64,000 nt of DNA from Phoronis australis (lineage: Eukaryota > Phoronida > Phoronidae), in assembly GCA_002633005.1 (NCBI GenBank), contig NMRA01000630.1, forward strand, positions 126,001 through 190,000, read 5' to 3'. This document shows positions 24,262 through 35,866 of this stretch, piece by piece. Position numbers and translations under genes: made by a program. The notes beneath the pieces are model-generated. The model was not told where the DNA came from, searched no databases, and was given only the letters and a program-made list of their open reading frames with translations. Within the stretch, counting starts at the first letter, position 1, and each line of letters opens with the position of its first letter.

Positions 24262-26890
24262 CTAAACTGTTAAGCGGGACCCTACACTGTGCCTTTGTTA
24301 GCTTCATGATTAATTCTGCTTTGTCCATATGGAGTAATGGGCTCCGTTTCAAGAAAACTGACTTAGCTGAGACAAATCGTACATTTCAGTCAGTAAAACT
24401 TAAAAATTTGTCTCAAGCCTGTTTCAAGATAGAAGTCTTAAGTTTGACTTAAGTTTTTTACTTAAATTTGTCTTAACATTGCCTAACTTATAGGATGCTG
24501 AAATGTCAAGTTTTGAAGTTGCTACAAATCTTAGACTTAAGTCAAAAAGGAACTTTTAAGTCAGTTTCTTGTCATAGGCCCCATGTCTCTCAAGGCCAGG
24601 TGCCTTTACATGGCTAGAATGACATAACAATACTTCACGTAAAGTTGCCTTTGTTTAGCAGTGACGCCACACAACGTTACCACTGATGCCTTAGGTAAAC
24701 CACCAAGTCAAATGCATTCCATGTCTTTGTTATGGAGCTGACATCAATATGTGTGATTAAGTACAAATGTGTGTACTGGGACTGTGTAATCTCTGAGATA
24801 TCTGTTTAAGTAACTGATCATGTGACTGATCATGTGACTGATCATGTGACTGTCTGTCGAATCTGTGAAAGCTATACTCTTTGTATGCCATTGCATGGTG
24901 GTTAAGTTGTTGTAAAGGTGTCTTTTATTTATTGGCGGCGATTTTTGGGCTTGTCAAGAACTGACATATTGTCAGTGTTTGAGTCCACTGTTGCCTAGTA
25001 ACTGGGTCTCAGTGGGCCGAGCATGATCTTAGACAGCTATGAACTGCCAATTCCTTCTATGCCCAAAAAGCTCCCCTCATTTGAGTAAGGAAGATTTTAT
25101 TGTTTGAAGGAATGCAAATATAGCAGCTTTAAGTATCCTGTGTAATGTTGCTGGTTACTGATAGATGGCGCTGTTAGTGTGACACTGTTTTATAAACTGT
25201 TGTTTGCACCAGTATTATTAGAGCAATAACACATGAGTATTCCATAGACTGCTTTTATCTGATGTATTCACAAGGGCGATCTACAAAGTTAATTGATCAT
25301 GAACCCTGCCCTGGTGGACATGTGACACTCCCTTGAAATATTACAATACGCCTTTACGCATCTAAGTTCCAAGCATCTAAATTGTTGCCCTTAACTATCT
25401 TTTAGCCTGTGAATCTTTTACCAATCAGAACAGTAGAGTGAAAACACTGGCGCTGTTGCCCACCCTGACAGCTGCTTGTCGGCTGTCTGTTGAACATTGT
25501 TTGTGATTCCCGTCTGACAATAATCACACTAGGGGGCGTGGCCAGTCATGCGAGCACGTGATAAAGTTGCTGTACCCCATTTTGGCAAACAAAACGGTTA
25601 AAATTCCAACAAACTGTTCAGTTGTATGCAATTCATCATAACAAGCGCGTTATCTTTGATCCTGATGCGATGAAAACAAAGCCTTGTGTCATGGTCCGCA
25701 CTGGTCTGAAAATGTCCGCCATGTCAGAATTAGTCCCTTACACTAGTCACTGGTGAGATTCCGTTTGTCGTCACACAACTTTTATAATACCTGTAGCACG
25801 CCCTCTGTATGCAGATAATGAAACAGAAAAGTGATCGCCAGCACTACTTTCTCAATAGTAGTGGTTGTTATTACACCAAAATTGGGTTTTCTCTGGTATT
25901 TGCCCAGAGTTTCAGCCTGAAATTCCGAAATTACGCTTTTGATTTGGTACATTATAATTGTTGCAAATTAACTAATAAACACGTGATGGAACCTTGGGTT
26001 CGTCTTGACAAAGGGCCACTTCCCAAATAACCCTGTGTTTTAAATATGCTTCATACCGTTGTTTGTCATTTTTTAATACCACAGTCTACTTTGTTTTGTG
26101 TTTTTGCCAGGTTTGCTATCTTTTGATCTTATTTCTAAGCTTTTTAAGTGCTGAAGCAGTGGCAGATTTTGATCGTCAGTGAAACTTACGTCTATGCACA
26201 GTCCGACTCAAAGATGTCTGCTAATAGTATTGTCAGCAGATGTATTTGTTAATGTTATACGGAATGCTCTGGATTGTGTATGACAACTAGTTGATTATTT
26301 AGTGCAATTTCAGTTTTCAATTCATTTTCATTCTCCAAAAGTCTCTATCGCGTTATTCTTGAGTTTGACGTGGTAAACGGAAATGAGGCAACTCGTACGC
26401 CAACATTTGGCCCGGCTTCTGTCACCCCAACGCTCTAAGCCAGACTTTGACTTTCTTGTCCTTTCTGATATTGTGAGCATTATTTCTCGTAATAAACGCC
26501 AATCAATTTCAAAAGGCCTGTTGCGCGTGAGTAACACCGATGATTTACAAACATCCTCAAAATTCTCAGCCACTCTCCGGACTACATATTGGAAGCCCAA
26601 AACGCCAAAAATCTCTTCCTTGAAGTGCGTTTGAAAATATATGCAACATATTTTAGGCCAGAGAGGTGATCAGTCAAATTTGATTCGATGGTCCATGTTT
26701 GAGAAATTGCAAGTAGTCTGGAACCCAAACATCTAGACGACGGGGGTGCAGGTGGCCTGATGTCTTGTGATACATCAGGCGTGTTTAGGCCACAGGGCCG
26801 GGCCGTTACAATAATCACCTGATTATGACTCGTGGGGACTGAACATGCCATGTAGCCTGTGATGTTACGGTGCCGAGCTGTGTTACAGTG
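24262..26890. other. Non-coding, nothing recognised
   Basis: A short 14-bp direct repeat (GATCATGTGACT units, 24811-24850) and no supported exon. An AATAAA at 25974-25979 is the first clear plus-strand polyadenylation hexamer after the LAS2-like gene, but it is 2 kb away. Confidence 0.4.
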
Positions 26891-26892
26891 CA

Positions 26893-27857
26893 TAGGCGGA
26901 TTTAAGGGGGGGGGGCAGGGGGCCGTTTATTTGTCAAAACTTGTTACAGGACAAGTTTGACAAATTTTCTATTCTTGCATGTATGACGGAGACTCCGGAC
27001 TTTAAGTATTGAGAGCAACAGACAGCTCCTGTACTAATCCGTAGGCTACTAATCGATTCTCAAGTTACGGATATCTCAAACTTTACTCTCAAAAAGTGTC
27101 CATTTTTACAATATTTCACACCAAGGAACTTAGAATACGAAATGTATACCGTGAAGCGGAAAAAATAGCAGAACCACTTTGGAACCAAACAATCTCGTGG
27201 AAATTTGTTTACTACCTTTCCGAGGTCAAAGGTCACGGGGCTGTCACTCAAATGGAATCTCCGCAGATGAATGCTGAAGCAGAACCGTTTGTACCTTCGT
27301 TTCAATCACTCAGTCGCCATAATATTGAATCAACAAGGTGTACCTATGATAGAAAGATGCCGGGGAAAAGGAAGGCAAAATGTAGCTTTTACCCTGAGAG
27401 AATTGTGTGTTCGCATGCATATGACCGTTGAGACTTCATGTTCTGGAGCACACCAAGTTGTGAAAAGAAACAAACCCTCACCCAAGTTCCTTCAGTAGCA
27501 GATCTACGTTTTCAACAAGGGGGGTTAGCGCTGAGTACTGTGGGAGGTCGGGAGGGATTTACCCCCTTCCCGTGTGAGATTTTTTGGTTTTTATAGCTGA
27601 TTTCGTTTTCCTTGTGACGTTTTTATTTTTATTTTTGATCCTGTCCCAGGGGATTAACCTCCTTGAACTCCTCCGTAAATCCGCCTCCGACCTTAATAAG
27701 GGTAATTTGGCATTACGCTGTTTCGATCTCTTGCTCACCGACCCCATTTCTGGATCCATTTCGTACTTGAGTTCCATATCAGTCCCCCAGCGCGTAGTGT
27801 GTCTAACAATAAACTGAATGCACCAGCTTGTCCCACCTAATATGTTGGATCCGCCCC
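26893..27857. mobile_element. Region bounded by GGCGGATTT / GGATCCGCC transposon-like ends
   Basis: The left edge reads CATAGGCGGATTTAAGGGG and the right edge GGATCCGCCCCTAA, of the same type as the element ends at 29110-29924 and 47262-47583. Another left-type end, CAGTAGCAGATCTACG, occurs near 27494, so two elements may overlap. No target duplication was found, and frames inside (such as 27096-27431) have no known motif. Confidence 0.35.
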
Positions 27858-28278
27858 TAACCCAATCGACTTGGTTAGACTTTTTGTGATAATTAAGTTA
27901 ATTTAGTAGAGCAAATTCAGATGACATTGCGCGTGAATATTGAAATGATGAGCGTGGATAAGGGTTGTATATGTTTACCGAATAATTAACCACGAAGACC
28001 TTGACACTTTCACCCCTCACGTTTTGATCGGCCTTTTCTCGGCTTCGGCACTGAATCGACTTAATTTGAAATTACGAACACGAGTTCTTGTAAACTGCTC
28101 GATGGATTTCGCTGCAACTTTTCAGTTTAAAAAACGGAATTTTTGTCGTTTGCCTTATTTACTGTCTTAGACACTCGGCCTACACTAAATTGGGGTGTTT
28201 GCCAGTACGACCGCAATTATCTCATCCAACAAACACCTCTAGCCAAGCCCATGATTACGGCTGGATCACTTCAATCCG

Positions 28279-28550
28279 CATGCGCGCACCCAAAGCGGGG
28301 GGAGGCTCGAACGATTCCCCATTTGGAGAAGTGGACAAAAACGTCCGCCTCAGAGAAACAAAAAGTCCTAGAAAGCGAGACAAAAAGTCCACTAAAAAGG
28401 CGCAATCGCACAATTCAGAGCTCTGAACGTGGTACCCCGTTTTTTATTTTTTTTTTTTATTCTTTTTTAGTCCTACGGCTTTTTTGTTGGTAAAAAGTCC
28501 GCATCATCGACAATTCGAGCCCCCCGTATTAAAGGCTGGGTGCGCGCATG
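28279..28550. mobile_element. 272-bp MITE with CATGCGCGCACCC ends and 5-bp target duplication
   Basis: The left end CATGCGCGCACCCAAAG and the right end GGGTGCGCGCATG are inverted repeats, each followed inward by a G-run and GGCTCGAA. The flanks are ATCCG on both sides (28274-28278 and 28551-28555). A second copy lies at 38573-38812 with the same internal order (GGCTCGAACGA, TTTGG, GTCCGCCTCAGAGAAACAAA, GGTACCCCG). No transposase. Confidence 0.85.
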
Positions 28551-29128
28551 ATCCGTGGCCGGCGGCGCCATCAAGACTTTGGTGTGCCGAGGACTTCGCT
28601 GGATACTCTGAGAATAAACAGGCCACTCTTTCTCGTTCGCTCGCGTGCAAATCCTGATAGTGTAAGGTTTGCTTAGACAACCCTCATTATCTCCCATGGT
28701 GTCGAATGCATTTGCTTTCACCTTCAGTACAGCTGTCTCATGCCTTTGATTGTCCAACAGGTCTTCATGGTTTCCTTGTTAGGGGTAATTTTAGAACTGT
28801 TAATGTTTTGCCCGATACCTCGAAGTAACTCTAGGCCCCCTCGAAAGGTCCCCAAGGGCCACACCCAGAATGCAGACGCCGGCAGACAACCATTTCTGCA
28901 CATAGTGGGGTAGTACTCAAGGACTCCTATGGTCGCATGTTTGTACCTGCATCTCAGTGGGCTATCGATTCACTAATTCTTACACCACAGTTCGCGGATT
29001 AATTTTCTGAACACAAGGGGTGTACTAGACTTTTGATCACATGAGATTTGGACCAGCACCGATGAGATAAATATAACTATGTATATAGCTCATTGATCAG
29101 CACCCTCTGCATAAGTGGATTTAGGGGG

Positions 29129-29462
29129 NNNNNNNNNNNNNNNNNNNNNNNNNNNNNNNNNNNNNNNNNNNNNNNNNNNNNNNNNNNNNNNNNNNNNNNN
29201 NNNNNNNNNNNNNNNNNNNNNNNNNNNNNNNNNNNNNNNNNNNNNNNNNNNNNNNNNNNNNNNNNNNNNNNNNNNNNNNNNNNNNNNNNNNNNNNNNNNN
29301 NNNNNNNNNNNNNNNNNNNNNNNNNNNNNNNNNNNNNNNNNNNNNNNNNNNNNNNNNNNNNNNNNNNNNNNNNNNNNNNNNNNNNNNNNNNNNNNNNNNN
29401 NNNNNNNNNNNNNNNNNNNNNNNNNNNNNNNNNNNNNNNNNNNNNNNNNNNNNNNNNNNNNN
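29129..29462. other. Assembly gap (334 N)
   Basis: A run of N right after the G-run of a transposon-like left end. The sequence resumes inside the same element. Confidence 0.99.
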
Positions 29463-29621
29463 GAAACGCTTGCCTCCTAAAACGTCACTTCCGGAGTAGC
29501 GGACGAGTAATTTATAAAATTACGAAAAGCTGTAATTAAGTGGAAAATATGTCTAGGATAACCAACCAATCTTATTTTAGCTCAAAATGACATGGAAAAA
29601 GGTTGCCTTCGCCTATAAATC

Positions 29622-29690
29622 GTGGTGGAGTAGTGGTAACGCACGCGCTCTAAACGCAAGGTCGTGAGTTCGAGTCTTTGGTACTTGCAG
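29622..29690 (+). other. tRNA-like sequence, SINE or tRNA pseudogene type
   Basis: TGGTGGAGTAGTGG matches a pol III A box, and GAGTTCGAGTCTT, 35-40 nt later, matches a B box. Between them GCG-CTCTAAA-CGC gives only a three-pair anticodon stem with an apparent CTA anticodon. No acceptor stem closes. It looks like a decayed tRNA or SINE head inside a DNA element, not a working tRNA. Confidence 0.4.
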
Positions 29691-29929
29691 TTTTTCCTGT
29701 TTGACACGTTCTCAGTGAATTTTTTTGCCTTTTTCTTGAATAATACTTCAGGAATCAAGGAAAATGCTTGATTTTTAGAGGTAAAAACAGAAAAATTTCC
29801 TGCTCGGGAGGGGGGTTTCCCCATTCGGTGCTATGCGCATCTACAATCGTGGTTCAGTTTGCGCAAATGTTTACAGCCGGACAAAATGTTGGCCCCCCCT
29901 TGTGATATCCTAGATCCGCCAGTGCTCTG

Positions 29930-32900
29930 AATACTGACGGTCGTCATGGACTGTTGCGGCAAATTCGTGACTTAAAATGAGCACTGCGCTCAAATATAAA
30001 CATCCGGGCGTCTGTTCAAACCTCAAGGAAGTTTGACTAATAATGACGCTGGCAATAATAAGATCTAACACTTGTTCTCTACAACAAGGAACTAGGTTTT
30101 GAACAAACTGTATAATTATTTGACTTTCAAATTAGTTGATTCCCATGGAGGGCTGCTGCACGTGCAGAACTACACTTACAAGTTTCTGGCGAAGTGATTA
30201 CTTACAATCGTAACAGATTCGGGTTATTTTTGTGCCTTGGAAAGAGTACGGGAGGACCCGGGGTAATGGTCGGATGTAACGTGCCCTAATTTTTGAGAAC
30301 TAGTTTTCTCCACTAACGAGCTTCAAACTGGTTCTCATGGGAACGTTGTATCCGACTATTGCCGGACAATGACTTAAACAACCTATGAGAACAACTCCCC
30401 TGGTCTCTAGCTGCAGCAATACAGCTCTCAAGCTGCTGTTATGTTTATAACTTAGAAAGTGTTCACTTACCCACCCCCAGTTATTACTACTAGTAATAAT
30501 AAAGACTGGAACTTAACACCCAGCCTAGTATTCTGTACACGCTATAAATGAATGTTTATTAAATATTTAAAGACTTTTCGTTAAAATGTACAAAAACAAC
30601 ATATAAAACAGTGTATGAGATGACATCGATTTTTTTCTACATCCAATATTTATGATTTTGCAACGTAATAAGTTGATGTGAAGGTGGTGTATGAATACAA
30701 AACTTGTAGTAATTTTCATGACAGGGTTTGGTGTTTTATTACAAGCTTTTCAGTTTCATTCGTGCACTTTGGTATTTTGTACTAGTGGATATAATAGTTT
30801 TACAGCTGTGCCACATATTGAGAACTATTTCAGTTGCGCAATTATATGTCTCTGTGTAATTTGGTTAAGCAGAATTCACTGGTGTCATCCATTTAAATGA
30901 ACACCTGTGAGTAGAACAAGACACAAAATAATGGCAAACTTAAATAAAGTTGGCAACAGTTGTCAAGAGAATCTTAGACAATATTAACCTAAATAAGCAA
31001 TCTTGTTTATTCATCATTTATACTTTTTCACTTGAATGTGTAAACTAAAAATGGTCACTAAAGTAAAACTAATTCTCCATTTTCGTACAAGTATTAAAAG
31101 AAACACTCTGAACAAGCTTACTGTACACTTTATATGCATCCCAACATGAGACTGAAGCTAACCAAGGTGACCTTACAGCTATGGTAGAGTGCCATTTGAC
31201 TATGATTTGGCCATACATGTTCAGTCAAACGTTCCACATATGCTTGGTACAACATTGAAGTGAACAGGTAGGTCAAATACACATTTGCGTCATGTGGCAG
31301 TAACTGTGTATTGCTTCAGTTCCTAGAATACCATGAACAAAACTCTACATCCTGCATGTCTCTTTTTATTCTATTTGTTTTGATAGTGTGGCTCGTGAGC
31401 TACAACCATTTCAGATAGCGTGGGGTCTGAGACTGATTCTTATGATTGACATATTTCCCGAATAATAGATAAATGATACGTGCGTCATAAGCTCGTTACC
31501 AGCCATACGTGACAGTGGAGATAAAGCCAGGAAAAATACATTGGGAGCTTGAGTCCCAAGACAGCACCAAAATACCCCTGCAACACATTAAAGCTCATTA
31601 AGAACATAGAAAATAGCTACCCGTGTACTAAATACATGTATAGCTGTAAACAACAGTTTGCCTACCGATACGTGAAACTTAATTCTTTCTCAAGATCTTA
31701 TCACACAGAGAAGAAGATCAGACGGTGGCAAAAAGTAACGCAAATTGAGGTCCACCTTATGAAACATAAATGTTGATAACATTGAATTTTGTAACACATA
31801 AAACGCTATAGTCCACGCTATAATGACAGGAAATGGTGACAAACTCCCAAAGAATCATATCCCCTCTCACTAAGTCTTGATCAGCTATAAAATCGTACTT
31901 TTGTTTGATTCTTATAACAGCAAATCAAAGTATCCCCTGGCCTTAAAAGTGGCAATCCCAGGTGGCCATCTGGTTGTTTCCTAAACTTTTATGTAAGATT
32001 CTGTTGCAGGGAACACGCCTAAAATCTGAACTGAACCAACATGTCTCTGAAAAAAAGCTGAGCAGAAGTTGAAGGCTAATTAGTGCATTCACCTCACGTA
32101 GGCGAACAGAATTTCGTTTTATATATGAGCTAACCTATTTGTTGTATGATGTTTAAGCATTTACACCTTAAAAGAAAAGTTAGCGTTGTTAGCTGTGTGT
32201 GGTTGGAAATATTCTTATAACTGCAGCAACATTCAGTTAATGAATGTGCTTATTTAAGAAAGCAAGTGAAAATTCAAAAATAATTTCAATATTCATTTGG
32301 CCACAGACTAATAAGATTTTCAGTTTCTACTGAACATCCATTGACTGTGCTAAAATATATGTGCATCCAACAGTGTGTGTACACCGTTCCTATTCTGCAT
32401 CTATTTGTCATGTTCTGTTCTACACCACTATGCTTATAATTAAATAAGTGAAATACAACTACCGTTCCTCTGCATCCATGCTATTTTATCATTGTTTGCA
32501 ATTACCTCTGATGAATGTTAAAGTTTTACAATTCAGTTCCTGAAACTTTGGTTCAAACTGTGTCTCATTAGTTACTCGCCACTATTTCTTGTACAAACAA
32601 GTTATGAAGAAACGGAGATTGTTTATTTTATACAAGCTTTGTTGTTAGAACTACAAGCGATATTTGATTTTACGGTCATTTCTTGGACTTTCCTGAGTCC
32701 TGATTTGATCTGTAGGTTTTGAAAATTTTCCATTGACGTTGTGCAATGCTTTGTTTAACATTTGTATAAATAATAATGCGATTCTGAGTATATGTTAAAA
32801 CTGGTATTTCGTGTTTTCAGTTGTCTCACTGGTTCATCTATATAATCCCCCATGTTCGCATTTACCACTGAAAGCTTGGTTATAAACTGTTCTTTTGGTT

Positions 32901-33285
32901 TATATTCCTCAAATTGTTTATTAAACTGATGCAGCTGGTCAAAAGTAGTTCCATCCATTCATTTGTGGTTTTGGAGTATGGGTCTGATGTGTCTGTCAGC
33001 AATTAGCCCGGTGCTTATTGTAGATAGATATTGTTTATGATAAGGGTTTGAAAAATTTGAGACCAGGCAAACAATGTGATGCAAATGGTAAAAACAATAT
33101 TTCAGTGAACTAAGGCAAAATTGTATCCTAGACAGATAGTGTATAGCAAGCTGTCGCGTTTGAATAACTCAGCGACTGCTATAGGTAGAGGAAGCGATTT
33201 CCACTGTAGGAGATGTTTTCAAGCGTTCAAACAATGAAACTGATCGAAGGGCCAAGCCGCTAAACAACGTGAGGTCATTTACATC
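29930..33285. other. Non-coding, nothing recognised
   Basis: A long AT-rich stretch with no supported exon on either strand. A 67-codon minus-strand frame (32958-32755) looks protein-like in composition but has no known motif or splice partner. Confidence 0.45.
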
Positions 33286-33290
33286 CGGTT

Positions 33291-34936
33291 CAGAGCCGTA
33301 GGAAGCGGGGGGAGGCCGGGGGTCACCGCCCCCAAAAAAATTCAGGTGTCAGGGTTAAACCGTGGCAACCGACATAGGCGTGGGGCCGGGGACAGTCGAG
33401 AAAAGAAAGACTGCGAAATACGGATAAGAGAAAAAATTCAAGAGAGCATTTAACAACTCGATCTGCATGAGTGCATGGTTTACCTTTTGAGGATCCTGGC
33501 CAGGACATTGTCGTTAGGGTCTCCGCTTTTGCAGCACAGGTCGTCTAAACGCACTTGAAAACGTGCACGAAATCAGTCACACATATACTTCGAAATATCG
33601 AGAAAATTTGTAAAGCGAAGCTTTTGCGGAGCGTACTAATTTACTGGATTTTTAAATTCAATAAGTAAATTTTGCGATTGCAAAACTATTTTTCCATCTG
33701 CCCCTCTCTGGACGGGGATAACGGAGACAACTTTCATTTTATTTTTTCTCGAAAGTGTATGTTACTTGAGAAAATCTCCTGATATTTGAAAATACAGATA
33801 TTTTCATATTGAGGGGCCCCGCCCTTGAAGGAGGCCATTGATGACATTCAAGTGGTCACCCTTTTTGTGTTTTTATTAACAAATTCTTAAAGGACCGCTC
33901 ACGGAGAGAGGGCACAATGTTGTAATCGATTACCTATATTTTCCTATTTTTGTGAAATCCTGCAACGGGCTTTCATAATGAAGGAGGTCACTCCCTGCAT
34001 CATTTTGGAACACACGACGGTGGAATGCACTGTCATTCTTTTTTCCAAGCTTAATGACGTTTAGACTTTCATCTTCAGGTGTCCCATTTCAGACGGTACC
34101 CTCTTTCGGTGGAATAGTTCGGGGGAAATGTCTTTTTGTCCCTCTATACATGTAAATCCGACACTGCTAAGTATTCATAATGGAAGTTGAAATTCCAAAT
34201 TCATCAAAAAATACAAAAACACTCGTGTACAGCACAGCTAATCGACCCAAACAACCAAAAATGTAAAAAATACAGTAGGATTGCCCCCTTCGAAAGCGTA
34301 CTAGAATTTTGAAGAACGTGAAGACCACTATTTGTGAATTACACAAATGGACTATTTCCGGTGGTTACTTATAAAATAATGCTATTGTTTCCCATAGTAT
34401 CACAAGAATAGTACCGGTATCTCTTTTGAAGATGGTTAATATGAGTTGTTTGTAAGGAATTCCCACATGTGGAAAACATTGCAGTGTAGGATAGATACTA
34501 TTTGTAATATCGAAAGGGGTACTCAAAGAACTCTTACAATCATAAACAAAGATTTCAGCGTTTTTGTCAGTGGAGTTGGTGTTTTTAGTTTCCAATAGTA
34601 TTAAGCAATAAATTTTTGTTCTTCAAAACTGAATTGATTGCTTGTCCTTATTCGCGTGCACATCATGACTGACCTACCAACGTTAAAAATGAGATGAAAC
34701 CATGCAGTTGGCTCGCGCAGAATCTCAGTGATCCACGGGAACTGAATTTGAACATTCAGTGTGGGACACACTATCGACCGTTTCCCTAGCCACCAGAAAC
34801 TGGACTACCGGTCGTCGGTATTTCAACTAAGCATTTTGAAACAGCCACGTGGCGGAGGTAGTGGCGATGGGGGAGGGGGTTGTTTGGCGAAGTCGAAATG
34901 GTTTGTGCCCCCCAATATTTTCTTCCTACGGGCCTG
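33291..34936. mobile_element. 1.65-kb element with GCCGTAGGAAG ends and 5-bp target duplication
   Basis: The left end CAGAGCCGTAGGAAGCGGGG and the right end CTTCCTACGGGCCTG are inverted repeats; both continue inward into G-rich/C-rich runs. CGGTT flanks both sides (33286-33290 and 34937-34941). The inside has no frame resembling a transposase, so it is a non-autonomous or badly decayed copy. Confidence 0.7.
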
Positions 34937-35118
34937 CGGTTAAGATTGATTTGTAGGAGTTTAACAGTCATGCAGAAAAATTGGGTCAAGACGAGACGGG
35001 CTTTTTTTGATCAAACAAACTAGGGCATAGCAGGGTTCAGAGGTTTTTCGAAACTCGCTCTATCCACCTATCGTCCATTGCTGTTTTCACACGCGCTATA
35101 GCGGCTTTTTATCGGGGC

Positions 35119-35127
35119 TTTATATAG
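35119..35127 (+). promoter_or_regulatory. TATA box of the METTL27-like gene
   Basis: TTTATATAG lies 89 bp before the ATG at 35216, the right distance for a start about 30 bp downstream and a 5' UTR of 60-65 nt without an intron. Confidence 0.5.
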
Positions 35128-35215
35128 GGACACAAACAGGTGCTTTTAAAGTGCAAAAAGCAGCTAGGTGACATTGCCAACGCAAAAGGGTGGAAGAGAG
35201 GTCTAGCTGGGCGTC

Positions 35216-35866
35216 ATGAATGCTAAGGCTAAGGAGTTGGGGATTGATGGAAAGGTTAAGAAAATGTTAAATGAAGTCTACTTCGGAGGACATTCCAAGT
35301 TTGACAATTGGGTTGATGATTACGACAACGATTTACCTGCAGAGGTTTACCAGGCCCCCGTCATGACATCCAAAGTTGTTGCTGAAGCGTTGGGCTCGCG
35401 CAAGGACGTGCGTATCGTTGATTTTCTCGCTGGAACGGGGTTAGTCGCTGAAGAGCTTCAGCGGCACGGTTTTACAAACATCGACGCCGTCGACGCTAAC
35501 GCGGAAATGTTGGAACGTGCCAGAAAGAAGAATTTGTACAGGAACATATATTGCGAATTTATTTCGTCTATACCGACCCCAGGATTGGAGGCGGACGCCT
35601 ATGACGTGGCGGTGTCTGTTGGATCGTTCTATCCAGGAGGTCTGCAATGCGACGCCCTGTTCGAATTCATAAGGGTGGTGAAGAAAGGAGGGTTGATTAC
35701 TTTTGGAATGAATATGGAGTTTGACTCGCCATATAAGCCAGAGGAATGCGAGAGTTTATTAAGAAAATTAGAAAACGATGGAAAGGCTAAGCTGTTAACT
35801 ATGCATGAAAACAATGGTTGGATCCTGGAACAAAGAGGGATTGTGTACACACTACAAGTTCTCTAA
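35216..35866 (+). CDS. METTL27-like (WBSCR27 family) SAM-dependent methyltransferase, intronless
   Basis: A single 216-codon frame, class I Rossmann methyltransferase. After an N-terminal helix and a YDNDL...Y-x-AP segment (36-48) comes motif I, VRIVDFLAGTGLVAEEL (65-81), then the acidic strand-2 loop IDAVDANAEMLERA (89-102) that holds the SAM ribose, YDVAVSVGSF (129-138) as motif IV, and VVKKGGLITFGMN (154-166) as motif post-IV. The order and the GLVAEEL/MLERAR signatures match the METTL27 family, which is about this length. The first glycine of the usual D-x-G-x-G-x-G is replaced (D-F-L-A-G-T-G). The substrate is unknown; it is likely cytosolic, with no signal or membrane segment. The lack of introns suggests a retrocopy or a family that lost them; a TATA box lies just upstream. 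Confidence 0.88.
   Translation: MNAKAKELGIDGKVKKMLNEVYFGGHSKFDNWVDDYDNDLPAEVYQAPVMTSKVVAEALGSRKDVRIVDFLAGTGLVAEELQRHGFTNIDAVDANAEMLERARKKNLYRNIYCEFISSIPTPGLEADAYDVAVSVGSFYPGGLQCDALFEFIRVVKKGGLITFGMNMEFDSPYKPEECESLLRKLENDGKAKLLTMHENNGWILEQRGIVYTLQVL

Larger units (their letters stand above)
29110..29924. mobile_element. 815-bp element with GGATTTAGG / CCTAGATCC ends, 5-bp target duplication
   Basis: The left end CATAAGTGGATTTAGGGGG and the right end CCTAGATCCGCCAGTG are imperfect inverted repeats. CTCTG flanks both sides (29105-29109 and 29925-29929). The 334-bp N gap removes much of the left interior. The right half has a tRNA-like stretch (29622-29690). Ends of the type CAGnGGCGGATCnAGG are, to my knowledge, seen in hAT-like elements with short duplications; the class is inferred. 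Confidence 0.65.

Noticed and set aside
26328-26640. Overlapping plus- and minus-strand frames of 83-90 codons
   Set aside because: Neither has a motif, splice signals or a known relative.
29093-29539. Open frames across the 334-bp N gap
   Set aside because: Artefacts of translating N; no real codons in the gap.
32755-32958. 67-codon minus-strand frame with protein-like composition
   Set aside because: No homology that I recognise and no adjoining exon; length is within chance in AT-rich DNA.
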